A stretch of 64,000 nucleotides of DNA from Chelatococcus sp. (GTDB lineage Bacteria > Pseudomonadota > Alphaproteobacteria > Rhizobiales > Beijerinckiaceae), in NCBI GenBank assembly GCA_003248805.1, contig QFQY01000014.1, positions 62,001 through 126,000 of the forward strand. Direction: 5' to 3'. Under the pieces are notes generated by a model. The model saw only the letters and a list, made by a program, of their open reading frames with translations, did no database searches and had not been told where the DNA came from. Below, in pieces: positions 1 through 7,945 of the stretch. A program made the translations under genes and the position numbers. The first letter of the stretch is position 1. Each line of letters starts with the position of its first letter.

Positions 1-2
1 CC

Positions 3-227
3 TGCCTCTATACCGTCTCGCCCGACAACGGCTTCATCATCGACCGCTGGCCGGAGAGCGAGCGCGTGCTCGTGGTTTCGCCCTGCTCGGGGCACGGTTT
101 CAATCATTCGGCGGCGATCGGCGAAGCCGTCGCTCAGACGGTGTTCGACGGCGCGAGCCGCATCGATCTGTCGAGCTTCGGGCTGACCCGATTCCGCGAT
201 CGCGCCGAACCCTCGAGAGCGGGATGA
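3..227 (+). CDS. FAD-dependent amine oxidase, C-terminal part (sarcosine / N-methyltryptophan oxidase family)
   Basis: Only the last 74 codons lie in the window; the gene enters from the left. The visible residues carry two signatures of the monomeric sarcosine oxidase/SolA family: a CLYT..PDNGFIID stretch and a SGHGF..SAAIGE stretch. In that family the cysteine of the CxYT motif holds FAD covalently, and here it is the first complete residue. These enzymes oxidise N-methyl amino acids with oxygen, giving formaldehyde and peroxide. Substrate cannot be told from the C-terminus. The stop is TGA at 225-227. Confidence 0.8.
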   Translation, partial: CLYTVSPDNGFIIDRWPESERVLVVSPCSGHGFNHSAAIGEAVAQTVFDGASRIDLSSFGLTRFRDRAEPSRAG

Positions 228-272
228 GGACGCCGTGTGATGCCCGGCGGTGGCGGAAGCCCCCGCGTCGGG

Positions 273-1253
273 TCACTCCACATAGGAGAGATAGCGCTCG
301 CCGCTGTCAGGGAAGATCACCACGATGGTCTTGCCCGCGTTCTCCGGCCGGGCGGCCAGCGTCAGCGCGACATGCAGCGAAGCGCCCGACGACATGCCAG
401 CGAGGATGCCTTCTTCTCGCGCGACGGCGCGAGCAGTGTCGAGCGCCGTCTCGGTGGTGACCTGCAATGCCTCGTCGATGAGGCCGAGGTCGAGATTGCC
501 CGGCAGATGCAAGCGATCGACCTGCGTGACCTTGTGCACACCCTCGATGCCCGGAGCATAGGGTTGCTCCGGCGAGGGCAGCGATTCATCTGCCGGTTCG
601 GAGATGACGACGCGCAGGCGCGGGTTCTTCTCCTTCAGGTACCGGCCGGTCCCGGAGACCGATCCGCCCGTTCCGACCGCGCTGACGAGGATGTCCACGT
701 CGCCGCCGCTGTCGCGCCAAATCTCCGGCCCTGTGCCGGCGTAGTGGGCTTCCGGATTGGCCGGGTTGGCGCGCTGATCGGTGAAATAGGCGTCCGGATT
801 CTCGCTCACGATCCGCTCCAGGATCCTCTCGATCGCGTTCTCTTTGAGGAATTCCTGGTTGTCGATCAGCACCACCTCGGCGCCATAGAGCTTGAGCAGG
901 TTGATCTTGTCCTTGCCGATCGTGCTGCGCAGGTAGAACTTGCTGCGATAGCCGCGCGCGGCGGCCACCGCCGCCAGGCCGATGCCGGTATTGCCGCTGG
1001 TGATGTCGACCAGCTTGCCGCCGCGCTTCAGCTTCCCGGCACGCTCCGCCGCCGTGATGATGCCGAGCGCCGCACGATCCTTGACGCTGCCGGCCGGGTT
1101 GAAGAACTCGACCTTCGCGAGGATGCGCGCGGCGAGTCCCCGATTGCGGACGATGTTGGCGAGTTCGACCAGAGGCGTCCCGCCGATCAGCGTCGTCAGA
1201 TCCGGGTGAATGTCGGACTGGGCCGACTTGTGAACTGTCGCAGCAGCGGTCAT
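273..1253 (-). CDS. cysK: Cysteine synthase family protein (O-acetylserine sulfhydrylase-like)
   Basis: PLP enzyme of 326 residues expected to make cysteine from O-acetylserine and sulfide. The PLP lysine is K58 in FNPAGSVKDR, the substrate loop TSGNTG is at 85-90, and the phosphate-binding GTGGS is at 194-198. The length fits CysK. It is a divergent member: the usual EPTSGNTG reads DITSGNTG, and the PE.MS.ERR segment of standard CysK is replaced by STIGKDK around 110-116. It may therefore be an accessory paralogue with altered substrate or regulation. It is divergent from a PatB/MalY-type C-S lyase, an arrangement suggesting a shared thiol or sulfur-metabolite role, which is inference. Confidence 0.82.
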   Translation of the reverse strand: MTAAATVHKSAQSDIHPDLTTLIGGTPLVELANIVRNRGLAARILAKVEFFNPAGSVKDRAALGIITAAERAGKLKRGGKLVDITSGNTGIGLAAVAAARGYRSKFYLRSTIGKDKINLLKLYGAEVVLIDNQEFLKENAIERILERIVSENPDAYFTDQRANPANPEAHYAGTGPEIWRDSGGDVDILVSAVGTGGSVSGTGRYLKEKNPRLRVVISEPADESLPSPEQPYAPGIEGVHKVTQVDRLHLPGNLDLGLIDEALQVTTETALDTARAVAREEGILAGMSSGASLHVALTLAARPENAGKTIVVIFPDSGERYLSYVE

Positions 1254-1301
1254 GAGGCCTCGCGAACGATCGGATATCGACGGTGGCGAGATGATAAGGT
1301 T

Positions 1302-1315
1302 AGCTCGATCGAGCT
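1302..1315. promoter_or_regulatory. 14-bp palindrome in the cysK-like / C-S lyase divergent intergenic region
   Basis: AGCTCGATCGAGCT is a perfect 14-bp palindrome in the 216-bp spacer between the two divergent genes. The spacer is much more AT-rich than its flanks (about 1315-1440), as expected for promoters. No regulator gene is adjacent, so the binding protein is unknown. Confidence 0.35.
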
Positions 1316-1469
1316 CAAATCTCGTTTTCGAATTTTATTATCGGATATTTCGATGGAGGGTCGCCTTCCTGTCGATGTCGAATTGTTTAAAGATATCGGC
1401 CGTGCCGAATGGAGAGATATTCGCTGAGATCGGCGCGAACTTTGGATTGTTTTTCTGCAGGTGTGCCGC

Positions 1470-2645
1470 ATGAGCCGTCGTGATGGAGCCAGGTCACGGG
1501 TGTACGACTTCGACACCGTTCACGAACGCCGTGAAACCGGCAGCACGAAATGGAGCCGCTATCCGGCCGACGTGCTGCCGCTCTGGATCGCCGATATGGA
1601 TTTCGCGGTCGCGCCCGAAATCCTCTCCGCGCTGAGGCTCCGGCTGGAGCACCCGGTGCTCGGCTATGCGGTGGCCAAAGCCGAACTTCGCGAGACGATC
1701 GTCGAGGATCTCGTCGAGCGCTTCGACTGGCGGATCGCGCCGGACGACATCGTCTTTCTCCCCGGCGTCGAGCCCGGTTTCAACATGGCTCTCAAGGCGC
1801 GTCTCGCCCCCGGCGAGGCCGTGCTGGTGCAGACGCCGATGTACAGGCCGATCCTGGACGCGCCGCGGCATTGGGGCCTCGAACGGCTCGACGTTCCGCT
1901 CGTCCGCGGCCCGGAGGGCTACGAGCCGGATCGTGACGCGCTGGCCCGGGCGCTGCGGCGGTCGCGCGCCTTCCTGCTGTGCAATCCGCACAACCCGACG
2001 GGACATGTCTATACGCGCGACGACCTCGCCTTCATCGCTGCGACCTGCGAGGCGAACGACACCCTGATCGTCTCCGACGAGATTCATTGCGATCTCGTCT
2101 TCGACGGCCGGCGGCACATCCCGATCGCAAGCCTCGCGCCCGAGGTGGCGCGGCGCACGATCACTCTGATGTCGGCGAGCAAGACCTACAATATTCCCGG
2201 TCTGAAGACGGCGTTCGCCGTCATCCAGGACCCGGCTCTGCGCGAGGCGTTCAACGGCGCGCGCAGCGGCATGGTCGACAGCGTCAACCTGATGGGGCTG
2301 GAGGCGACGCTGGCGGCTTATCGCGATGCGGGAGCCTGGCGTGTCGCCCTGATCGACTATCTGCAGGCGAACCGCGATGTCCTGGCCCGCGAACTCGCGC
2401 GGTTGCTGCCCGACATCGTCTATCACGCGCCGCAGGCTTCGTTCCTGGCCTGGCTCGATTGCCGCGCCCTCGATCTCGGACCCAGCCCGCAGCGCTTCTT
2501 TCTCGACGAGGCGAAGCTCGGACTCTATGCGGGCGAGGCTTTCGGCGCGGGTTACGAGGGCTTCGTGCGGCTGAATTTCGGTTGCACGCGCGCGACGCTT
2601 CTGACGGCCGTGGAACGGATGGCGGCAGCCGTCGCGCGGCGTTGA
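1470..2645 (+). CDS. PatB/MalY-family PLP C-S lyase (cystathionine beta-lyase type)
   Basis: Fold-type I aminotransferase-like enzyme of 391 residues that cleaves C-S bonds of cystathionine, cysteine or related thioethers. The family hallmarks are present: PLWIADMDF near 37-45, CNPHNPTG at 171-178, SDEIHCDL at 202-209 and the PLP lysine K238 in SASKTYNIPGL. That last motif separates PatB/MalY from true aminotransferases. Start: ATG at 1470 is preferred; an in-frame GTG lies at 1461. It is divergent from the cysteine synthase-like gene and ends 11 bp before the convergent hydrolase gene. Physiological substrate is unknown. Confidence 0.88.
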   Translation: MSRRDGARSRVYDFDTVHERRETGSTKWSRYPADVLPLWIADMDFAVAPEILSALRLRLEHPVLGYAVAKAELRETIVEDLVERFDWRIAPDDIVFLPGVEPGFNMALKARLAPGEAVLVQTPMYRPILDAPRHWGLERLDVPLVRGPEGYEPDRDALARALRRSRAFLLCNPHNPTGHVYTRDDLAFIAATCEANDTLIVSDEIHCDLVFDGRRHIPIASLAPEVARRTITLMSASKTYNIPGLKTAFAVIQDPALREAFNGARSGMVDSVNLMGLEATLAAYRDAGAWRVALIDYLQANRDVLARELARLLPDIVYHAPQASFLAWLDCRALDLGPSPQRFFLDEAKLGLYAGEAFGAGYEGFVRLNFGCTRATLLTAVERMAAAVARR

Positions 2646-2656
2646 GGCGCCTCTCC

Positions 2657-3160
2657 TCAGCCCCATACCTGTTCGCTCGTCGTGACCTCGAGCTTCGAGC
2701 GCAGGCCGGCGAGCGCGATGCGATGGACGGTTTCGGTCGGGGCCGTGCAGAGGTCGCCGACGACCCGCACGCGAAAAGCGTCGGCGGCGCGCGACAATGC
2801 GGTGAAGACGACGCAGTTCTGGGTCATCATTCCGGCGATCAGGAGTTCCTCCGTTCCCGCCAGATGGTCGGCGAGATCGGTGTCCTGAAAAGCGTCGGCG
2901 GCATGTTTGGTCACGATGGGCGCGTCGCCGGCGGCCGCGAGAATCGCGGGGCTGATGGCGATGCCGGGCCCGTTCGAGGCGAAAAGGCCCGCCGCCTGGG
3001 TCGAGACATGGCGCACCAGCACGAGCCGGTCTCCGGATCCGCGCGCCCGCGCGATGGCGGAGACGATCCGCGCCTGCGTCTCTTCGACCTCCCAGAGCGG
3101 GAGCGTCCCGCCGGGGAAATAGTCGGCCTGGACATCGATGACGAGCAAGGTGCGGGACAT
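2657..3160 (-). CDS. Isochorismatase-family cysteine hydrolase
   Basis: Small alpha/beta hydrolase of 167 residues from the ATG at 3160; an upstream in-frame ATG at 3196 would add 12 residues. The cysteine-hydrolase triad is intact: D9 in VIDVQ, K85 in VTKH and C116 in GMMTQNCV. Relatives include nicotinamidase, isochorismatase and N-carbamoylsarcosine amidase; most single-domain members hydrolyse small amides. It is divergent from a GlxA-type regulator that probably controls it. The substrate cannot be named from sequence. Confidence 0.85.
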   Translation of the reverse strand: MSRTLLVIDVQADYFPGGTLPLWEVEETQARIVSAIARARGSGDRLVLVRHVSTQAAGLFASNGPGIAISPAILAAAGDAPIVTKHAADAFQDTDLADHLAGTEELLIAGMMTQNCVVFTALSRAADAFRVRVVGDLCTAPTETVHRIALAGLRSKLEVTTSEQVWG

Positions 3161-3218
3161 GGGGCGGGCTCCAACGAGGGGAATGTCCCGGACCATAAAT
3201 CGCTCGGCGGACCCGCTT

Positions 3219-3259
3219 CATTGGCCCGTTGGCCATTTTTCGGGTAGATCGGGCCAATG
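3219..3259. promoter_or_regulatory. 9-bp inverted repeat spanning the regulator start, candidate operator
   Basis: CATTGGCCC at 3219-3227 is repeated in inverted orientation as GGGCCAATG at 3251-3259, and the last three bases are the start codon of the GlxA-type regulator. The arms are 32 bp apart, about three helical turns. The site fits autoregulation plus control of the divergent hydrolase gene. An mRNA hairpin hiding the start codon is the alternative. Confidence 0.4.
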
Positions 3260-4192
3260 CGTCTCGCAGTCCTCGCCTATGACGGGATCAGCCCCTTCAT
3301 GCTCTCGACGCCGCTGGCGGTCTTCGCGGAGCCCTTCGTGGCGGGCGGTCATGAGGTGACGGTCTATGCGGATTCGCCCCGGTTCGCCGCCGGTGGCGGC
3401 CTGACCATCGAAGCCGCGAGCCCTGTCGAGAAGGCGTCCGAGGCCGATGTCGTCATCCTGCCCGGCTGGCGCAGCGTCGACGAGCCGGTCTCCGACACGA
3501 TCCTGGCCGCGCTGAAGGCGGCGGACGCGCGTGGGGCCATTGTCGTCGGGCTGTGCCTCGGGGCGTTCGGGCTCGCCCAGGCGGGGCTGCTCTCGGGCCG
3601 GCGCGCGACGACGCATTGGGCGCGGGCCGAGACTCTGGCCGAGCGCTATCCCGACATCATGGTCGATGGCGGTGCGTTGTTCGTGGACGAAGGACGAATC
3701 CTGACCTCGGCCGGCATTGCGGCAGGGCTCGATTGCTGCCTGCATCTGCTGGCCCGGCTGTCCGGGCTGGCGGAGGCCAATCGTGTCGCCCGGCATCTCG
3801 TGGTCGCGCCGCAGCGGGGAGGCGGGCAGCCGCAGCTGATCGAGCGGCCGGCCGCCGGCTCCTCGGCCGACCGGCGTGTCGCGGATCTTCTGGAGGGATT
3901 GCGGGCCGCGCCCTGCGACGCGCCCTCGCTCGACATGCTCGCGCGGCAGGCCGGGATGAGCCGCCGCAGCCTGACCCGCCACATCCGCGCCCGGACCGGC
4001 GGCAGCCTGGGGGACTGGCTGCGGCGCCTGCGCCTCGCCCATGCGCAGGAGCTCATGATCGGCGGGATGCGCGGGCTCGATGGTGTCGCGGCGCGCAGCG
4101 GCTTCCCCGACGCGCAGGCGCTTCGCGCCGCGTTCCGCTCCGAGTTCGGTCTCACGCCGCGGCAGTGGCTCGCGCGCCAGAGGGTGGGCTGA
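3257..4192 (+). CDS. GlxA-family transcriptional regulator (DJ-1/PfpI + AraC-type HTH)
   Basis: Protein of 311 residues with an N-terminal DJ-1/PfpI-like domain (about 1-190) and a C-terminal AraC/XylS double helix-turn-helix (about 210-308, ending in the typical FRSEFGLTPRQW). The nucleophile-elbow cysteine is C100 in GLCLGAFGLA. In this family the domain usually senses a small nitrogenous ligand instead of acting as an enzyme. The gene is divergent from the isochorismatase-like hydrolase, so it is its likely regulator. An inverted repeat overlaps its start codon. Confidence 0.88.
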   Translation: MRLAVLAYDGISPFMLSTPLAVFAEPFVAGGHEVTVYADSPRFAAGGGLTIEAASPVEKASEADVVILPGWRSVDEPVSDTILAALKAADARGAIVVGLCLGAFGLAQAGLLSGRRATTHWARAETLAERYPDIMVDGGALFVDEGRILTSAGIAAGLDCCLHLLARLSGLAEANRVARHLVVAPQRGGGQPQLIERPAAGSSADRRVADLLEGLRAAPCDAPSLDMLARQAGMSRRSLTRHIRARTGGSLGDWLRRLRLAHAQELMIGGMRGLDGVAARSGFPDAQALRAAFRSEFGLTPRQWLARQRVG

Positions 4193-4514
4193 TGCGATCT
4201 GAGCGATCCGGTCCTTGCGATCGATGAGATCACTGGGGCAACATCGAAGAGTGGTTGGAGGCTGGCGGAAAGCTTTTGGAGCGTCGTGGAAACCGGTCGA
4301 CCACGGCACGGAGCGCTACGCAATCTTCGTCAGGGTCGCCGTTGCCACCGCGCAACCGGCCGGGCGCGGCGAATTTCCCAATGACCACAGGCCCATCAAT
4401 ATCTCGTCGGGCGCGCCATTCCAGAAACCCTTGAGGTCACTCGGGTTTCGGCTTTGGAAAAACTCCTCGGAGGCCATCGGGAACCTCGGCTGGCACAGCT
4501 GTCGCAGGGTTCTC

Positions 4515-4631
4515 ATGGCTGCGATCCGCAAGAGGGGTTCCAGTTGGCACCCACAGGTGAGGCGCGAAGGTTCACCATCGGTGACCAAGAGCTTTCCCAC
4601 GAAGGCCGCTGCTGCCGCATGGGCTATGTGT
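4515..4631 (+). pseudogene. Remnant of a tyrosine-recombinase (phage-type integrase) N-terminus
   Basis: From the ATG at 4515 the reading begins MAAIRKRGSSW, then QVRREG..SVTKSF.TKAAAAAWA. This is the arm-binding N-terminal pattern of many proteobacterial tyrosine recombinases. The similarity stops after about 38 residues; the core-binding and catalytic domains are missing and unrelated sequence follows. It is read as a decayed integrase fragment, based on motif recognition only. Confidence 0.5.
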
Positions 4632-4708
4632 TTGATCCCATGGGTTGATGGAGCGATCCTTTCGACGGCATGGAGCGACGCGCTATGGGACAGGCGGGTC
4701 ACGGGTGC

Positions 4709-4850
4709 GCCACGACCACGCACGCCGTCAGAGCTGCGAGACAGTGATCGCAAGCTTCGCTCGCGGAACTGAGCCGGCCTCTCGGCATCAACCCGAAGAC
4801 GATCGCGAAGGGCGGAAGCGATCGGCGACGGCGTGTGAACGGCCTTCGGC
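4709..4850 (+). pseudogene. Remnant of an IS481-type transposase N-terminus
   Basis: Translation gives TTTHAVRAARQ, a stop (TGA 4745-4747), then SQASLAELSRPLGINPKTIAK, a one-base deletion at about 4811, and RKRSATACERPSAQ in the next frame. This closely follows the N-terminal helix-turn-helix of IS481-like transposases (TTTEAIRRAIQ.SQ..L..L...LGIN.KTVAKWRKR). The deletion removes the first base of the tryptophan codon of the KWRKR motif. The integrase core is absent. Confidence 0.55.
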
Positions 4851-5003
4851 TCAGGCTGCGAACGACCCGTTCGCCTGGCCTGGTCCGTCTTCCGGCCGCC
4901 GAACTCATGGCGCCAGCGGTCGCAACGCACCGGCGCGATACCGGCCGGGCGGATCGCCCGGGCATGCCGCCAACGCCTCATGCAGGCGTCGGTCAGGTCG
5001 AGG

Positions 5004-5020
5004 TTGTTATGTTATAACAA
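5004..5020. promoter_or_regulatory. Zur-box-like 17-bp palindrome
   Basis: TTGTTATGTTATAACAA is a perfect palindrome with 7-bp arms and a 3-bp centre. Its core TGTTATGTTATAACA differs by one base from the TGTTATATTATAACA-type Zur site known from Rhizobiales. It lies about 155 bp upstream of the cobalamin riboswitch and is AT-rich in a GC-rich setting, so it may overlap the operon promoter. Zur binding is inference. Confidence 0.5.
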
Positions 5021-5171
5021 AACATGGTAACGACCGCGTCATGTGCAGTCCTCCCTTGATCCCGGTCCTCCCGACGCGCCCCGCAAATCCTCCCGGCCTC
5101 GCTTCCGCCTCGCGGATGCAGGCGCATTTCGGGTCTTGTGCGTCGTCCGGGCGCGGACCTATGATCGACAA

Positions 5172-5340
5172 GTCGGTTCCCGAGAGGGATCAAAAGGGAA
5201 TCCGGTATCCGTTCTTCGAACGGGAAACCGGAGCTGCCCCCGCAACTGTGAGCGGCGAGCGCCGTTCGTCTGGGCCACTGGGTTTTCCTGGGAAGGCCGG
5301 ACGGCGCAAGGACCCGCGAGCCAGGAGACCTGCCGACGCA
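5172..5340 (+). promoter_or_regulatory. Cobalamin (B12) riboswitch
   Basis: All main conserved blocks of the adenosylcobalamin aptamer are present in order: GGTTCC (5175), AAAAGGGAATCCGGT (about 5192), GCTGCCCCCGCAACTGTGA (about 5233), GCCACTG (about 5275), TGGGAAGG (about 5289) and the 3' box GAGCCAGGAGACCTGCC (5318-5334). The class usually represses B12 synthesis, cobalt or B12 transport genes when cobalamin is plentiful. It precedes a methyltransferase and an ABC importer in the same orientation, with a leader of about 170 bp after the aptamer. Confidence 0.96.
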
Positions 5341-5533
5341 GGATCGTACGTAGACCGGGCGGGGTGCACCGGCGGCGGATTTGGCGACGCGGGGCGCGGC
5401 GGCGAGGTTGATCGTCCGGCGCATGCCCCGTTGCGGCGAGTTCCCGACTGTTCCCCGGAGACTTGGGAGCAGTCGTCTTGAATCGTTGCCGTCATTCCAT
5501 CTCGACCGCGGAATGTCCGTCGCGAGGGCGCTC

Positions 5534-6355
5534 ATGAGCGCCCATGCGGAAGCCGACGACCTGCCGGCGCGGACCAATTACGACCTCAAGGAGGAAGTCC
5601 GCGCGTACTGGTCGCAGCGCTCGGAGACCTTCGACCTTTCTTACGGGCACAAGATCCGGTCCGACGCCGAGCTGGACGTCTGGAAGGCGCTGATCTCGTC
5701 CCACTGGCGGGCTCGCCCCGGCGACAGGGTCATCGAACTGGCTTCCGGCACCGGCGAGGTCACGCGCATCCTGCTGGCACTCGGCTGTTCGGTCGACGGC
5801 ATCGACCTGTGCGAGCCGATGATCGCGCGGGCACGGGCCAAGCATGTCGGAGCCTCGGCGCGCTTCCTGCTCGGCGACGCCGAGAACACCATGATGCCGG
5901 ACGACCATTACGATGCCGCCATCTGCCGGCATCTGGTCTGGACCCTGCCGGATCCGGCTCGCGCGCTGGCGGACTGGTGGCGCGTGCTCAGGCCGGGCGG
6001 CAGCCTCGTCGTGATCGACGGCGACTGGGTCAACAAGTCCTTCAAGGCCAGGCTGCTCGGGCGGCTTTCGCGCCTGGTCGACCGGATGTCCGGAGCATCG
6101 GTTCCCTGGGACCAGGCGGCGCATGAACGCATCATGCGCGGCGTCCACTTCCGGAAGGGGCTCAAGGCGCGCGACCTCGAAGCGATGCTCGCGCAGGCCG
6201 GCTTCACCGACATCCGCGTCGGAGCGCTGCACGGCATCAAGCGCCGGCAATTCGCCTCCGCCAGCTGGAGCGAGCGCCTGCGGCTGCTGGCGGCCTACGA
6301 CCAGACCTTCATCATCAGCGCCCGCAAGCCGGGCCGGAACGCCGCCGGAGAATAG
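5534..6355 (+). CDS. Class I SAM-dependent methyltransferase (riboswitch-controlled operon)
   Basis: Protein of 273 residues with a class I methyltransferase fold: the SAM-binding glycine motif VIELASGTGEVTR near residue 68, the acidic VDGIDL strand end and an LRPGG motif in the second half. Start: ATG at 5534 has AGGG five bases upstream; ATG at 5513 in frame is possible. It is the first gene after the cobalamin riboswitch and sits 5 bp from the ABC solute-binding gene, so it should be co-transcribed with it. A methyltransferase leading a metal/peptide-type importer operon suggests modification of an imported chelator or corrinoid, which is inference. Confidence 0.85.
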   Translation: MSAHAEADDLPARTNYDLKEEVRAYWSQRSETFDLSYGHKIRSDAELDVWKALISSHWRARPGDRVIELASGTGEVTRILLALGCSVDGIDLCEPMIARARAKHVGASARFLLGDAENTMMPDDHYDAAICRHLVWTLPDPARALADWWRVLRPGGSLVVIDGDWVNKSFKARLLGRLSRLVDRMSGASVPWDQAAHERIMRGVHFRKGLKARDLEAMLAQAGFTDIRVGALHGIKRRQFASASWSERLRLLAAYDQTFIISARKPGRNAAGE

Positions 6356-6360
6356 CAGCC

Positions 6361-7914
6361 ATGACCGCATTTCCTTCCACGCGCCGCGAAATGCTCGGGG
6401 GCGCTCTCGCCGCCGGGCTCGGCCTGTCGGCGCCACGCGCCTTCGCGCAAAGCGCGACGGCCGGCGAGCTGCGGATCGCCCAGCCCTGGGAATTCAAGAC
6501 CCTGCAGCCCGACGAGGTCGGTTTCACGTTCACCCGCGCCGGGGTCGTCGAAACGCTCGTGGCCTATGGCAGCGACGGCGCGATCGAGCCCACCCTGGCC
6601 TCGTCCTGGACCGTCAGCGACGACGGGCTCGTCTGGCGCTTCACCCTGCGCGACGCCGTCTTTCATGACGGGACGAAGCTCGATGCCGCCGTCGCCAAGG
6701 CGTCCTTCGAGCGGCTGTTGCCGCGCTCGCTCTATCTCAGGCGCACGGGCATCGTCGGGATCGACGCGGATGGGAGAGACCTCGTCCTGCGGCTCGAGAA
6801 GCCTTTCGGGCCCTTCCTGGCGTATCTCGTCGACAGTTCCGCCGCGGTCCTGGCCCCCGGCGCCTTCGATGCCGCCGGCAATGTCACCGCCATGATCGGC
6901 ACCGGCCCGTTCCGGATCGCCTCCATCGACCTGCCGCGTGCCATGACGCTCGCGCGCCACGGCGACTACTGGGGCCAGAAGGCGCATGTCGAGACGGTGC
7001 GCTACGATGCCGTCGTCAATGGCGATACGCGCAGCAACATCGCGGCCGCCAGCGATGCCGACGTCGTCTTCAACCTGACCGCCCCGGGAGTCGCCCGCGC
7101 GACGGCCGCCGGGATGAAGGTCTGGCGCACGATCATGCCGCGCGTGCACATCCTGATGCTGAACTGCGCGAAGCCGCAATTCACGGACGTCAGAACGCGA
7201 AAGGCCCTGAGCATGGCTCTGGACCGGCCGGGCATTGCCGGCGGCATCATGCGCAATCCGAAGCTCGCCGCGACGCAGTACCTGCCGCCCACGCTGCCGG
7301 ATTGGCACTTCGCCGACCTGCCGCCGCTGGTCCAGGACGTCACCGGGGCCAATGCCCTGCTCGATGCGGCCGGATGGGCGCGGGGGCCGGACGGGGTCCG
7401 CGTCAAGGACGGCGTGCGCTTCGCTGGCACGATCCGCACTTTTCCGAACCGGCCCGAGCTGCCCGTGATCGCCAGCGCCATGCAGGCGCAGTTCAAGGCG
7501 GTCGGCTTCGATCTCGCGATCAGCGTCGGCGAATGGCAGGCGATCTACGAGGCGCAGAAGGACGGCTCGCTCGATCTCGGCCTGAGTTCGCGGAACCTCG
7601 TGATGGTGCCCGATCCGATCGGCACGATCGCGCTCGACTACGCCTCGGACATCGTCGCCACCGGCGGCAGCGGAACGACCGGCTGGCGCCATGACGGCCT
7701 GCGCCGCGATGTCGACCAGTACATGCGCGAAGCCGACGACGGCCGGAGCAAGGCTCTCCGTCGCGGCATCGCAGGGCTGATCCATGACGAACTGCCGATC
7801 ATCCCGGTCGTCTGGTACGACCAGATCGTCGCGACCCACCCTCGGATATCGGGCTTCGTCAACGATCCGCTCGAGCAGCGCTATTTCCTGAACCAGGTCC
7901 GGATCGCGTCGTGA
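6361..7914 (+). CDS. ABC importer solute-binding protein, nickel/dipeptide type (family 5)
   Basis: Periplasmic binding protein of 517 residues of the DppA/NikA/OppA family. It has a twin-arginine type signal (R8 R9, then a hydrophobic stretch ending in AFA near 30), GTGPF in the expected place, and the family length. It captures peptides, nickel or metal chelates outside the inner membrane. ATG at 6361 follows GGAG within the end of the methyltransferase gene. Tat export and the riboswitch context favour a metal-complex ligand over plain peptides, but the ligand is not readable from sequence. Confidence 0.88.
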   Translation: MTAFPSTRREMLGGALAAGLGLSAPRAFAQSATAGELRIAQPWEFKTLQPDEVGFTFTRAGVVETLVAYGSDGAIEPTLASSWTVSDDGLVWRFTLRDAVFHDGTKLDAAVAKASFERLLPRSLYLRRTGIVGIDADGRDLVLRLEKPFGPFLAYLVDSSAAVLAPGAFDAAGNVTAMIGTGPFRIASIDLPRAMTLARHGDYWGQKAHVETVRYDAVVNGDTRSNIAAASDADVVFNLTAPGVARATAAGMKVWRTIMPRVHILMLNCAKPQFTDVRTRKALSMALDRPGIAGGIMRNPKLAATQYLPPTLPDWHFADLPPLVQDVTGANALLDAAGWARGPDGVRVKDGVRFAGTIRTFPNRPELPVIASAMQAQFKAVGFDLAISVGEWQAIYEAQKDGSLDLGLSSRNLVMVPDPIGTIALDYASDIVATGGSGTTGWRHDGLRRDVDQYMREADDGRSKALRRGIAGLIHDELPIIPVVWYDQIVATHPRISGFVNDPLEQRYFLNQVRIAS

Positions 7915-7945
7915 ACGCCGCCGGAGGCATCGCTGGCGCGGCGGC

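Larger units (their letters stand above)
4193..5003. other. Gene-poor stretch with degenerate mobile-element pieces
   Basis: No intact gene was found on either strand. Besides the integrase and IS481 remnants, a minus-strand phrase RWRHEFGGRKTDQARR at about 4860-4920 resembles the OrfA helix-turn-helix region of IS3-type elements, but only for some 16 residues. Open frames of 180-280 codons here have noncoding-like composition and are not called. Confidence 0.45.

Noticed and set aside
1494..3257. 587-codon minus-strand frame across PatB and the hydrolase
   Set aside because: It is antisense to the C-S lyase and out of frame with the hydrolase; no motif is seen.
4215..4772. 185-codon plus-strand frame
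   Set aside because: Only codons from 4515 on resemble anything (integrase N-terminus); the whole has no consistent coding character.
4316..4981. 221-codon minus-strand frame in the gene-poor region
   Set aside because: Mostly antisense to the integrase and IS481 remnants; the one IS3-like phrase covers just 16 residues and does not make a gene.
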